Part shown: piece after piece, positions 51,134 to 61,100 of the stretch
Layout of the letters: the number at the start of each line of letters is the position of its first letter
How positions within the stretch are numbered: position 1 is the first letter of the stretch
NCBI RefSeq assembly: GCF_014651695.1
Contig: NZ_BMXJ01000009.1
Location: 62,001-126,000, forward strand
Length of the DNA: 64,000 nt
From: Nocardiopsis terrae
Lineage (GTDB): Bacteria > Actinomycetota > Actinomycetes > Streptosporangiales > Streptosporangiaceae
Direction: 5' to 3'
The notes under the pieces: generated by a model
The model's input: the letters and a program-made list of their open reading frames with translations, nothing else
What the model was told of the DNA's origin: nothing
The model's database searches: none
Made by a program: the position numbers and the translations under genes

Positions 51134-54100
51134 TCAGCCGGGCAGCGGGACGCGGATCTGCTGGATGCGGCCGTCCGCCATGTGCAGATAGGCGGTGCCC
51201 GGGGTCAACCGGGGCGAGGGCACCCCCTTGGGCAACCGGATGCCCAGTACCTCTCCATCGGCCTGGGACTGCGGGGACAGCAGTGCACCCATGCGGTTGC
51301 GCTTGAGGGTGACGTGCCAGCCGTTGAATCCGCCCTGGAGCGCCTCGTTGCCGCCGGCCGCGATGATCGCCCACCCCGGCCCGACCATGCCGCGCGCGAT
51401 CCGTGTGAACTCCTTACCGAGATCGCTGCTGAGGAGGAGTTCGGCGTCATCGACCACCACTACGGCGGTCTCACCCTCCATCTTCCCGAGCGCTTCGTGC
51501 AGCTCCGACAGTTTCGGCTCACCGGAGTCAAGGTAGGCGGGAACCGAGGCGTGGTCTCTGAGGGACGACAAGGGGGAGGCTCGGGGGGCCACCACCAGTA
51601 GTTCGCTCCCACCTATGATCAGACTCTGCGCCATGGTCAACAGCATGCTGGACCGGCCTGACTTGGGCGGACCGCTGACCAGGAAAGTCGGGGTGGCCGC
51701 CAGGTCGGTACCCACAGCGGTCAGCTCGTTGCCGCCCACGCCCAGCAGGGCCCACATGGGACGCAGCGGCCCCTTCAGGTAGGGCTCGGTGTCCTGGAGG
51801 GTGAGGAGTTCGGGGAGCACGTCCACCCGGAACGGAGCGGGTTCGGCCCCCTCCGGGAAGCGGCGACGGGTGAACGCGGCCAACGATTCCAGTTCCGCCG
51901 CTTGCGCGGCACCCGAGACGTCCTCCGTCAGCAGGGCGAACTGCGCCTCGGTGGAGTCACCGCTCTGGAAGGCCCGCCCGTTGGGGATCTCCTCGGGCAG
52001 GTCCCGGGCGCGGAGCCCGGCCGCGCTGTAGTCGCCCTGGTCGTTGCAGCGGAGCACCATCCTGTTCTCAGTGGTCGAGGAGTACTTGCTGCGGGTGAGA
52101 ATCCGGTCGCCGGTGATGACGAAGTGGATTCCCACACCCGCCCCGTCCCGCATCAGCGTGACAGCCTCCGCCACCAGGGCCCCGTAGTTGTACTCCCCGA
52201 ATGCCTGTTCGAAGACCTCCCAGCGGTCGCAGAACACGACGATGTGCGCGGGACGCTCTCCTCCTTGCTGCTTGGAGCGCAGTTCCTCCAGGTCCGCACA
52301 GCCCTGAGCGGCGAGGAGTTTCTGGCGCCGCTCCAACTCCGCCACGAGCAGCCCCATGAGCCGGACGACCCGCTCCTGCTGGGTTCGGCCCACCACCGCA
52401 CCGCAGTGCGGGAACGCCTCCAGGGGAAGCAGGGCGCCGTTCCCACAGTCAATTCCGTACATGTGAACGTCGGCGGGGTGGTGGCCGACCGCCAAGGCCC
52501 CCGCGATGGTGCGTAGAGCCTGCGACCGCCCGCTACGTCCGGTACCGATGATGTGCATGTGGGTGAGAGTTCGCAGGTCAACCGTGAGGGGTTCCTGACT
52601 CTGTTTGGCGGGGAGGTCGATGAGGCCGACCGGAACCGCTTGGAGACGGCCCCTTTCAGCCGGGGCCATGGGGGCCCTCCGGTTCAGCTGAGGCAGGGTC
52701 AGCTGCGTGGGCAGGGCAGGCTTCCAGGGACTGGGCTGATGCTGAGAACTCAACCGCCCGGCAGCCTCTTGGACCGCCTTGACCAGGACCGTCAGGTCGG
52801 TGACCTCTACATCGCCCCCGGCAGACTGATCAGCCGTCCCCCCGCTGGGAGCGGGTTTGGCCAGGTCTTCCCAGCGCACCACGTTCACGACCGGGGCCGG
52901 CGCGTCGGCGGCGGCGACCACCCTGCGACCGCCGACCCGCCCCGTCTGGAACGGAAGCAGGGAGGCGTGCCCCAGCCTGGCATGGGCCCGGCCCGGGGTG
53001 TCGATGCCTATGTGCGCGGACTCGACGGCGTCGATGACGTCCCTGCTCTCTGCGGCGTCGGTCACCCTCAGCGCGATACGCAGGTTGGTGTTGGCTCGGA
53101 TGTCAGGGGTGATGACACCGCCGGGGCGCTGGGTGGCCAGAACCAGGTGGATTCCGAGCGAACGCCCTCGCTGGGCGATGTTGACCAGGCCCTTGACGAA
53201 GTCGGGAAGCTCCCGGGCCAACGAGGCGAACTCGTCGATCACCAGCATCAGCCGGGGCATCTGGGGCAGATCGGGGTTCCGGTCGAGCATCTCGACGTAG
53301 TCCTCGATGTCCTTCGCCCCGGCCTCCGCGAGGATGCGCTCACGGCGGTGCAGTTCCGCGCCGAGGGAGACCAGGGCGCGGCTCACCAGGTGGGTATCGA
53401 GGTCGGTGACCATACCTACGGTGTGCGGCAGGTCCACACAGTCCTTGAAGGCGCTACCGCCCTTGTAGTCGACCAGGACGAACGACATCGACTCCGGCCG
53501 GTTCACCACGGCCAATGCGGCCACCAGGGTCTGGAGCAGCTCGGACTTACCCGATCCGGTGGTTCCCGCGATCAGGGCGTGCGGACCGTCCCGGCGAATG
53601 TCCACGGAGAAGGAACCGTCCAGGCCGGCACCCAGAGTCGCGATGGTGCTGCGACCGTTACTGGTCCAGTGCGCGGCGATGGCGTCGCTCGTGGGCGGCT
53701 CCAACCCGATGACGTCGAGCAGGCGGGCGCTGCGCGGCAGGCTCGCCCCCTCTTCGGCCACACTGGAGTCGCGGACCGGGGCGAGTGCGCGCCCGAGCTG
53801 ACGCGCCCATTCCTCTGAGGGAAGGTCCGGTCGAACCTCCTCGACGTTGTCGAACTTGGTACGTCGCAGGCGCAGTTCGTAGTCGGTGAAGCTGACGACC
53901 GCCTGGCACTCCTCCGGGAGCAGGCGTTCCTCGTTGTCCAGGCACAGGACGTGGATACCGAAGTCGGGGCCCTCCCGCAGCAGTTGGACCACCCCGGGCA
54001 GGGAACGCAGCCGTCGGGCCCCGTCCAGGACCACGACGATGTCGGACTCCTCCTCGGCCGCTCGGCGCGCCGCCTTCCTGCGGGCCTCAAGGACGGCGAG

Positions 54101-55531
54101 GAGCTCAGCTATGCGCTGAGCGCAAGTGGTGGCGTCCACCCCGATCCGGCTCACCGATACGTTCGGCGTGGAGCTCCGCAGGTGCGGAAGGCGCCCGGTC
54201 CACTCCCAGCGGTGGTGCTCCTTGCGGAGCGAGAGTAGGTAGAGTTCCAGCTCCGCTGGGCTGTGTAGAGCCGCGAGCTGGGCCACCATCCACCGTTCCA
54301 GCGCCTGGGTACGGGCCCCCCGTCCGGCCACGCCCACCACCCCGTGCTCCTTGATCGAGACGGTGACGGGGACGTCGTACAGGTCCCAGGTGACGTCCTG
54401 GCGGTGTTCGTCCTTCGTCGGGTCGGTGAGCACCACCTGTGAGGGCACCGTGCCGGTGCCGACCCTGAGCAGGGTGAAGTCCTCGTCCTCGGGCCTGCGT
54501 TCCCAGAGCCGGGACCGCGGCCCCGTGGCGAGGAGCAGGACCCGGGCCGGGTCCGGGCAGTTCGAACGCAACCTGCGCTGTTCGGTGACCAGGGCATCGC
54601 GGGCGTCGCCCTCGACCCTCTCGGTCTTCTCATTGAACTCGGTCAGCTGTTTGGTGTACCGGGCGTGGCTCGTGCGGCGCTGGAGCAACTGCATGAAGAG
54701 GACCGAGATCGGAGCCAGCAGCCCGATGAGCATGTACTGGGGCCGGCCCATGACCAGGGCCCCGCCCATCGCGAGCAGCAGCGGCATCATGATCATGACC
54801 GCGAGCTGGGCGAGCGGCTTGTCCGGGGGCTCGGGGGGAGTAGGCAGACGGAACTTGGTCTTGGTCGGTGCCGGGTGCAGGCGGGGCGGCCGGTTGTAGT
54901 CGAGCCCCGTACCGTCCTCGGAGGTCAGTACCGAAGCGTCGGGGCGCTCGTTGGGCCAGGTCTCCAGGATGAGGTCGCCCAGTACGAGCTGGTCTCCGGG
55001 CCCCCATTCGTCGTCCGCACGGACGGTCTCGTCCTCGACCGTCACCTCGTCCGGCCCGCCGAACCCCAACAGGGTGACCGTTCCGTTGGGGCGCACCCGT
55101 ATCCTCACCCAGTTGCCCCCGGTCTCCAACGGCAGGTCGGAGCCGTCGGTGTCGCCGACGGTGTAGTCACCCGGGTCGACCCGGTGCACCCTTCCCGCGG
55201 CCTCACCGGACACCACCCGGACCTCGATGACGCCCGGGGGTTCATCGCGCACGTCGACGGGTCCCCCGACCCCCACCACCGCACCGTCGTGCAGGCCCGC
55301 CTCCGCCAGAGGCGTGTGCGCCGGGACCACCTGATCCCCCAGGAACAGCGGCACCTGTTCGTCAGGGAAGCGTGGGGCCAGGCGCACCAGCGGGTCGACT
55401 ACCTCGCTGAGCTGCTGTGCGGTGGCTCCCGGGTCGGCGTCGACAATGACGTCCACGCGGGGGACCGAGGTCAGCACCGGCATGGGCCCGCCTCGCGGAT
55501 AGGCCGGGCTCAGGGTGAGGAGAAGACGCAC
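51134..55531 (-). CDS. eccC: type VII secretion FtsK/SpoIIIE-type ATPase (EccC)
   Basis: A 1465-residue membrane ATPase that drives ESX/WXG100 export. The N-terminal 210 residues are two beta-rich domains of FHA/ubiquitin-like type, as in EssC/YukB-like fused forms. Two TM helices follow (about 245-290: LAVMIMMPLLLAMGGALVM, YMLIGLLAPISVLFM). ATPase 1 has an intact Walker A GTTGSGKSE (about 657) and Walker B LMLVIDEFA (about 767). ATPase 2 reads GTGRSGRSQ (about 997) and ATPase 3 GPPKSGRSS (about 1289): Arg replaces the Walker Lys in both, fitting the known picture that only the first needs full activity. GTG 55531 has AGGAAAG upstream. EccB, EccD, EccE and mycosin are not in the window. Confidence 0.93.
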   Translation of the reverse strand: MRLLLTLSPAYPRGGPMPVLTSVPRVDVIVDADPGATAQQLSEVVDPLVRLAPRFPDEQVPLFLGDQVVPAHTPLAEAGLHDGAVVGVGGPVDVRDEPPGVIEVRVVSGEAAGRVHRVDPGDYTVGDTDGSDLPLETGGNWVRIRVRPNGTVTLLGFGGPDEVTVEDETVRADDEWGPGDQLVLGDLILETWPNERPDASVLTSEDGTGLDYNRPPRLHPAPTKTKFRLPTPPEPPDKPLAQLAVMIMMPLLLAMGGALVMGRPQYMLIGLLAPISVLFMQLLQRRTSHARYTKQLTEFNEKTERVEGDARDALVTEQRRLRSNCPDPARVLLLATGPRSRLWERRPEDEDFTLLRVGTGTVPSQVVLTDPTKDEHRQDVTWDLYDVPVTVSIKEHGVVGVAGRGARTQALERWMVAQLAALHSPAELELYLLSLRKEHHRWEWTGRLPHLRSSTPNVSVSRIGVDATTCAQRIAELLAVLEARRKAARRAAEEESDIVVVLDGARRLRSLPGVVQLLREGPDFGIHVLCLDNEERLLPEECQAVVSFTDYELRLRRTKFDNVEEVRPDLPSEEWARQLGRALAPVRDSSVAEEGASLPRSARLLDVIGLEPPTSDAIAAHWTSNGRSTIATLGAGLDGSFSVDIRRDGPHALIAGTTGSGKSELLQTLVAALAVVNRPESMSFVLVDYKGGSAFKDCVDLPHTVGMVTDLDTHLVSRALVSLGAELHRRERILAEAGAKDIEDYVEMLDRNPDLPQMPRLMLVIDEFASLARELPDFVKGLVNIAQRGRSLGIHLVLATQRPGGVITPDIRANTNLRIALRVTDAAESRDVIDAVESAHIGIDTPGRAHARLGHASLLPFQTGRVGGRRVVAAADAPAPVVNVVRWEDLAKPAPSGGTADQSAGGDVEVTDLTVLVKAVQEAAGRLSSQHQPSPWKPALPTQLTLPQLNRRAPMAPAERGRLQAVPVGLIDLPAKQSQEPLTVDLRTLTHMHIIGTGRSGRSQALRTIAGALAVGHHPADVHMYGIDCGNGALLPLEAFPHCGAVVGRTQQERVVRLMGLLVAELERRQKLLAAQGCADLEELRSKQQGGERPAHIVVFCDRWEVFEQAFGEYNYGALVAEAVTLMRDGAGVGIHFVITGDRILTRSKYSSTTENRMVLRCNDQGDYSAAGLRARDLPEEIPNGRAFQSGDSTEAQFALLTEDVSGAAQAAELESLAAFTRRRFPEGAEPAPFRVDVLPELLTLQDTEPYLKGPLRPMWALLGVGGNELTAVGTDLAATPTFLVSGPPKSGRSSMLLTMAQSLIIGGSELLVVAPRASPLSSLRDHASVPAYLDSGEPKLSELHEALGKMEGETAVVVVDDAELLLSSDLGKEFTRIARGMVGPGWAIIAAGGNEALQGGFNGWHVTLKRNRMGALLSPQSQADGEVLGIRLPKGVPSPRLTPGTAYLHMADGRIQQIRVPLPG

Positions 55532-55605
55532 AGTCGGGCTTTCCTGTCACAGGCGGGGGTGGTACCGGCCCCCTGGGAGGGCCGGTCGCTCACGGCTCGG
55601 TGGCC

Positions 55606-55899
55606 TCAGCGCAGGCCCTGGCCGAGGCTCTCGTCGGTCTCGGTGAACGTGTCACCCACCTGCTTGACGTACTTGCTGATGCCGTCGAGCCCCTCGTTCA
55701 CGGAGTCGAAGCCCTCGGCGAACTCTTCGAAGAAGGGCTTGAAGTGGTTCTCGGCGGCCGGGGTGCTGTACCCATCGCTGATCAGGCCGTCCACCTTGCT
55801 CTTGATGCTGGTGAGCCGCTCCTGGAACTCCGCGAAGTCGGCGGCGAGGGAGCCGGAGGTCTCTTCGGTCTTGTCACTGTTGACCTGGAACGTGGGCAT
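55606..55899 (-). CDS. WXG100/ESX-like small secreted protein
   Basis: A 97-residue helical-hairpin protein immediately upstream of eccC. It starts MPTFQVNSDKTEETSGSLAADFAEFQERLTSIKSKVDGLISDGY, and the second helix is HFKPFFEEFAEGFDSVNEGLDGISKYVKQVGDTFTETDES. The turn reads DGYSTPAAENHF where WxG plus AAxxF is usual, so the Trp is missing but the rest of the pattern is kept. Length and position 5' to eccC fit EsxA/EsxB-type substrates. ATG 55899 has AAAGGGA 8 bases upstream. Confidence 0.8.
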   Translation of the reverse strand: MPTFQVNSDKTEETSGSLAADFAEFQERLTSIKSKVDGLISDGYSTPAAENHFKPFFEEFAEGFDSVNEGLDGISKYVKQVGDTFTETDESLGQGLR

Positions 55900-55967
55900 T
55901 GTGCGTCCCTTTCGGTTCGGAGGTTGGGGCTTCCACTCATGAGTACGGACACGGTGGCCCGCGGGGT

Positions 55968-56612
55968 TCACATTTCCGGAACGGGGGCGCGGTGCCAGAA
56001 GCGGGAGGTGCCGGTGATGGCGTCGAACAAGTTGAGGACCTCGCCCTGCTCCCTCACGTTGGGGCTGCTGCAAGCGATCAGGAGGCGGGCACGGCTTCCG
56101 GGTACGCGGAAGGCCGTGTACATCACCACCGAACGCAGGGTGACGTCGGGGCTGTACTCGTAGTCGGTGACCCCCTGGGCCCGAGCACAGCTGTCGGCCC
56201 CGGAGTCCGGGAGTTCGACGACGGTCTTCTCCAGCCAGGTGCCCTCGCTCTCGGTCGCCCCCGACGAGTGGAGGTGGTCGATCATCTTGAGCGGGTCCAT
56301 GTCATGCGACTTCGGAGAGGTGAAGCGGAACAGGGCTATGGAGGCCATGAAGGGACCGTCCTCGTACAGCTTCATCACCCCGGCGGCGCTGAGCATCCCG
56401 CTGTCGGTGAAGTTCTGGGAGAGCGAGGCCAGTTCGACGAAGAAGTCCTCCACCTGGGCGCTGTCGCCGGGGTTCTGGGCCGCGACGCCGAGGAGGTTGG
56501 AGCGTAGCTCGGCGAGCCCGTCGGCCGAGAGGTCGTAGTGCGTCCAGTCCTCCGGTATCCGAATGTCGAACACGACCTCGGTCGTGGTGTTGTCCTCGAA
56601 CTGGTAGGCCAT
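55968..56612 (-). CDS. type VII cluster protein of unknown function
   Basis: A 214-residue soluble protein without signal peptide (MAYQFEDNTTTEVVFDIRIPEDWTHYDL...). An alpha/beta fold with a core of VFDIRIPEDW, FMASIALFRF, TLRSVVMYTAF, ARLLIACSSP and FDAITGTSRFW. Proteins of this kind (an expected amphipathic domain of about 200 residues) recur in actinobacterial type VII loci, perhaps as cargo chaperones. A frameshifted fragment of a close relative is found at 50091-50241, also next to type VII repeat sequence, so the gene belongs to the locus. ATG 56612. Confidence 0.7.
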   Translation of the reverse strand: MAYQFEDNTTTEVVFDIRIPEDWTHYDLSADGLAELRSNLLGVAAQNPGDSAQVEDFFVELASLSQNFTDSGMLSAAGVMKLYEDGPFMASIALFRFTSPKSHDMDPLKMIDHLHSSGATESEGTWLEKTVVELPDSGADSCARAQGVTDYEYSPDVTLRSVVMYTAFRVPGSRARLLIACSSPNVREQGEVLNLFDAITGTSRFWHRAPVPEM

Positions 56613-56626
56613 GTCCCTTTTCCCGT

Positions 56627-56950
56627 TCAGACCGGTGTGGGCCCGCCACCGTGGCCGGTGTTCCCGGACTCGCTGAGAGAGAGCCCCATGTCCTCGTCCT
56701 GGGTCTCGAAGGACTCGATAACGGGGTCGATCGCTTCGGACAGCTCACGCATGTTCTTGGCCATGCGGTCGAAGTGGGCGGAGCTGTCGGTCACGTACTC
56801 TCCCGCCACGGAGCACAGTTCAGCGGGTCCGACCCGGCTCGCGTACTCCTCCGCGTTCTCGGTGTGCCTGTCACCGAAGCGACCCTCGATGCTGCTGAAG
56901 GCGGACTGGATCTCAGCGAGGACGTCGGTGTCGATCTCGATATCAGCCAT
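56627..56950 (-). CDS. small ESX-like helical protein
   Basis: A 107-residue helical protein (MADIEIDTDVLAEIQSAFSSIEGRFGDRHTENAEEYASRV...). The pattern of two helices with an acidic tail (SFETQDEDMGLSLSE) and the size suggest an ESX-type partner for the WXG100 protein at 55606; the C-terminal Y/F-xxx-D/E export feature could be FETQDED. No WxG is present. ATG 56950 has GGAG 9 bases upstream. A stop 14 bases before the 55968-56612 gene suggests one transcript. Confidence 0.65.
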   Translation of the reverse strand: MADIEIDTDVLAEIQSAFSSIEGRFGDRHTENAEEYASRVGPAELCSVAGEYVTDSSAHFDRMAKNMRELSEAIDPVIESFETQDEDMGLSLSESGNTGHGGGPTPV

Positions 56951-57047
56951 GGGGGGCGTCTCCACTGCTCTCGGTCACAAGGGGCGTGGGGCAAAAGCGT
57001 ACATACGACGCAGGAGGGTCACGATAGCGGAACGTGCCCGGGGCGCG

Positions 57048-57617
57048 TCAGTCCGCCTCCTGCTGATCCCCGTGGCGGCGGAGGAAGCGGTCCACCCGCC
57101 TCTCGAAATCACCGATCTCGTTGATCTGGCTGGTGATGTTTCGATGAACGAAGCGGATCCGATGGCTCTGACTACCCCTCATAAGCCGGATCCTCTCAAT
57201 CATCTCCGCACCGTAGTCATCAAAACCAGCAACGATTTCCCGCCTCCTCCGGAAGCTCCTGGGCCGCCTCCGCATATAACCCAACCCATGCGCGCGATCC
57301 AACTTCACCAACACCTCGGCAACCCAAGGAGACTTCTCCGGAACCAAACGCCTCGCAGACCCATAAATCGCCTTCCAGTTATTCAGAGAACCCGCACCAG
57401 GATCACCCACCAACCGCAGAAGAAAATAGAAACCCGCCCCGACCAGACCCATCAGAACATGCGCCCACCACTGAAAACGCATCCCCCCGGAATCATTCAC
57501 ATGAACCATCCAGGGCGGCATCACCTGAGGATTGGCAAAAAGATACAGATAACCGAGCGCAACCAACAACACCAACGCAAAAACGAATGTCCTAGCGAAA
57601 AACCTCAACCAGTACAC
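57048..57617 (-). CDS. two-span membrane protein, candidate immunity protein
   Basis: A 189-residue protein: two N-terminal helices (FVFALVLLVALGYLYLFA and WWAHVLMGLVGAGFYFLLRLVG) and a basic cytoplasmic domain (about 75-189) ending IRFVHRNITSQINEIGDFERRVDRFLRRHG. Composition is much AT-richer than the surrounding genes, which is typical of polymorphic-toxin immunity genes. It lies downstream of the large repeat protein on the same strand. Its 3' 180 bases are duplicated, in broken form, at 57780-57960, between it and the effector. An immunity role is inferred from position, membrane topology, composition and duplication. Confidence 0.65.
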   Translation of the reverse strand: MYWLRFFARTFVFALVLLVALGYLYLFANPQVMPPWMVHVNDSGGMRFQWWAHVLMGLVGAGFYFLLRLVGDPGAGSLNNWKAIYGSARRLVPEKSPWVAEVLVKLDRAHGLGYMRRRPRSFRRRREIVAGFDDYGAEMIERIRLMRGSQSHRIRFVHRNITSQINEIGDFERRVDRFLRRHGDQQEAD

Positions 57618-57779
57618 GGAACCCTGCCAATCAAGAAAAACACCCCAGGAGATAGAGGACCCCTTTTCCCTTCACCATCCCCACCCACTCACACCAGATC
57701 CTTTTCGACGATCCCGTCCACCTGCACCTCGACCACGCACACCTTTACAGGAGACTCACCCGCCGACAGGCCAGACCAC

Positions 57780-57960
57780 CTCCTGAGCCCCGTGGCGGCG
57801 GAGGAAGCGCCCACCCGCCTCTCGAAATCACCGATCTCGTTGATCTGGCCGGTGATGTTTCGATGAACGAAGCGGATCCGACGGCTCTGGCAACCCCCCA
57901 TAAGCCGGATCCCCTCAATCATCTCCGCACCGCAACCACCAGAACCAGCAACGACCCCCG
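57780..57960 (-). pseudogene. broken duplicate of the 3' end of the gene at 57048-57617
   Basis: About 180 bases, roughly 90 per cent identical by eye to 57060-57240. The duplicate encodes GAEMIEGIRLMGG...IRFVHRNITGQINEIGDFERRV, then one missing base (GCGCCC for GCGGTCC at about 57809) throws the frame and removes the normal C-terminus. A frame starting at 57976 covers it, but it lacks the membrane helices. It is the scar typical of toxin/immunity cassette turnover. Confidence 0.75.
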
Positions 57961-58104
57961 GAAACCCCTCGGCCACCAGGGCGGCATCAGATAATCATTC
58001 TTAAAGAATGTCCAAGAAAGCCAATGCGAGAATTCGGGGAACAAAGATCCCGAGCCGGCAGACGACACCCCGCAGAAGAAGAAAAGACCAGAAAGGGAAA
58101 GTCT

Positions 58105-61100
58105 CTAATTTGCCGCCTCCTCCTCAGCCGTTTCACCCAGATCCGTAGCTATACTCTCGGAGATCTGCGCCTCGATCGTGTGCTCCTCCGGGGATTCGCC
58201 CTGCTCCCACAGTTCGACGAGGCGGTTCCGCATTGCCTGGTGCCCGAACTCCGAGGCGAACCTCCACGGGATCTGTCCCGGACCGAACTCCGGAAGGCCC
58301 GCCGTTCCGGTGTAGGCCTCGTCTGCGGAGCCCTTCGGGAGAGCGGTGGCAATTTGCGCGAACGCCATTTCGAGACTGGCGTCGGGAGCGATCTCGTCCT
58401 CCTCCATACCGAGGACGTGCTCGCTGAATTCCTGCACCACGGGGGTGGCGATGAAGCCACCGGCAACATTCGCAAAGGACTTCACTACCTCCCAACGCAT
58501 GTTTTCAGCGATCACCCTCAGATCCTCCCTACTGTGGATCCACGGCAAGGAGCTCGGCTTCTTGTCCCCGTGGGTCGCCTCCGCAGGAGTTCGGATCTCA
58601 CGGAGGCTTCCGTGCTCGTTCAGCCGCAGTGGAGCCTCCGTCCAGGTGCGGTTGTTCACAGTCGTCGCCTGTCCGTGGGAGTCCACACCCACGGTCCAGC
58701 TCTCCGGAAGCGGACCGTGGTCCGGGGAGGTGTTGGGACGCCGGATCCGACTCTCCACCGAACCGTCCGTTCCGATTCTGGTGGTGCTGTGCGTCGTCTG
58801 GGTCTCCCCGTCAGCGGACCGCGGCCCCATGTCACGGCTCTGGATGTCGATCGTCCCGTTGCCGAACTGCGTGGTGGTGGACGTGTCGCCGTTGGGCCGG
58901 TTGTTCACGTGGGTCGGCAGACCGTTGGGCGAGACGTTCACCTGGTGGGCGTTGGACGGGGAGCGGTAGGAGAAGCCTCCGTCGGGGCGCACGGTCGTGC
59001 TGACAGTTCCGTCACCGTCCGTCCTTCTGAGCGTGACGCTCTGGTCCGCGAACGTCTCGACCCGCGCCCCGGTGGGGGTGGTGTCCGTCCCGGGCTTCCA
59101 CTCGCCCTCTCCGATGACCGGCTTCTCGCCCGGCTTCTGCTGGACCACGGTCTTGTCTCCCTCCCTGACCGTGATCGTCCCGTCCGAGCTCCTCTCCACG
59201 GTGATCGGGTTCTCATCACCCTTGGCGGGCTCAACCTTCACGGTCGGACCATCGTCCGCCACCGGGTTGCTCCGCACGCTCAGTTCGTCGCTCCTGACGA
59301 TGGCCGTGCCGTTGTCGAGACAGGTCACCTCCGGCAGCGAATCCCCGGTACGGACGGTGACGTCGCGGCCGCCTTCGGCCCCCGGGCGCTGAGCGACCTC
59401 GTAGCCACCGTGGCTGACCGTGCTGGTGTCCGTCCCGGTGTCGCGGGTCATGGTCGGCCCGGTGACCGGACCGCGCGGATCGTCGACCCGGGAGTAGACC
59501 TGCTCGACCCTGGTGGTCTCCCCCGTCCGGGTGACCTCGGCCCGGGTGCTGCGCGGCGACCGCCCGCTCCCGGTACCGCTCTCCGTCAGACTCTGGCTGG
59601 TGGCACCACCCGCGTCGAACGACTGCTGGCTTCCGTCGTGCGCGACGTTGACCAGAGCGTCGGGGGACCCACCGTGCGTGGTGGTACTCCCGGAGCCGAA
59701 GAACGGGTTCCGCTGAATCGTGGTGGTCTCGCCGACCGTGACGTTGGACCGGTTGTTGTTCTGGCTGTGCCGGATACCGTCCGGGCCCGAGACAGTGCTC
59801 GTGGAGTCACCCTGTACGGTGACCCTCCCGTCCGGGGTGTGCACGGGCTGACCGCGTCCCCCGCCGTTCACCCGGATCTGCTCGACCGAACCGTCCGGAG
59901 CGAAGTCGACGCTCTGGGGCCGCCCGGAGGCGGGGACGACCCGGGTCGTGTGGTCGTTGATCCGGACCGCGGCGTTGCCGTCGGAGCCCCGGACCTCGGC
60001 TCCTCCCCGGAACGGAAGATAGCTCGTCCCGTCCCGGACATCGGTGGTGCGGACGTCGCCGCGGACGCCGACCTCCGTGTGGAAGGGACGCCCCCCGTGA
60101 CTGGAGCGGGCCTGCGCGGACCCGTCCGGACGCGACTCGATCCGGGTGTCCGCTCCGCTGTCAGCCCGGACCACACCGTCGTTGCCCGCCTCCACCCGCC
60201 AGGGCGCGTCGGGGCCGTCGGGCTCGACCCGCACCCCGCTGTCGGGGTCCTGACGGATCACGGTATCGCCCGAGACAACCCCGGACGTGCTGTCCGGTGC
60301 CAGTCGGGCGCTGCCGCCTTCGGGCGTGTGGGTCACCGTGATCCCGTCGGGAAGCGCGATCTGCCCCTGCCCGTCCGTATGGGAGGCGAGGACGGCACCA
60401 TCCGGGTCGGTACTGCGGGTCTGACCGTCGCCGTCCGGCCCGACGCGGGTGACGTGTGTACCGTCCTGTGCCTGTCCGCCGCGCTCGGAGGCGGTGACGT
60501 TCAAGGAGTCCGGAGAGCTCGCGACGGCCTCACCGCCAGCGACTCTGGCGCTGTACCCGCCAGCGACCACCTCCACCTGGCCGTCCCGGGTCCGGGAGAT
60601 GGTGACCGACGTACCGTCCGCGTCCTCGGGCGGGCGGATCTGGGTACTGCCGTCCCCGTTCCTGACGAAGGTCCATCCTTCGCTGCGCACCGAGGTACGA
60701 GTGCCTCCCGCCGGGTCCGGCTGGGTACTCACCTCCGCCCCACGGCTCTCCAGACGGGTTCCCGCCTCACTGGCGGGGGGATGGTCCGTGGACCCGCCGT
60801 CGGGGTCCCGGACCGCGCTGCTGCCGTCCGGGTGAAGCGTGAAGTCCGGGTGGTGAACGGTGCCGTCGGGCTCGACCCGCACGTCTCCCAGGGTGGTCCG
60901 CCCATCCGGTGAACTGGTCAGGGTGGTGTCGCCGTGGACGGCGGTGGTACCGGTCTCCGGGGAGATCCCGAAGTCGGTACCGCCGGTGTGCCCGCCGACG
61001 TTACCGTTGGTGTCGGCGTTCAGGCGGATGCCGGCCCCGTCTGTCCCGGGCTTGCCGCCGATCTCCACCCGGTCGGTCCCGGCGGTCCCCTGACTTCCGG

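Noticed and set aside
58024-60912. 962-codon + frame opposite the giant effector
   Set aside because: The repetitive DNA keeps several frames open. The minus frame has the start, the helical domain and the membrane parts; the + frame has none.
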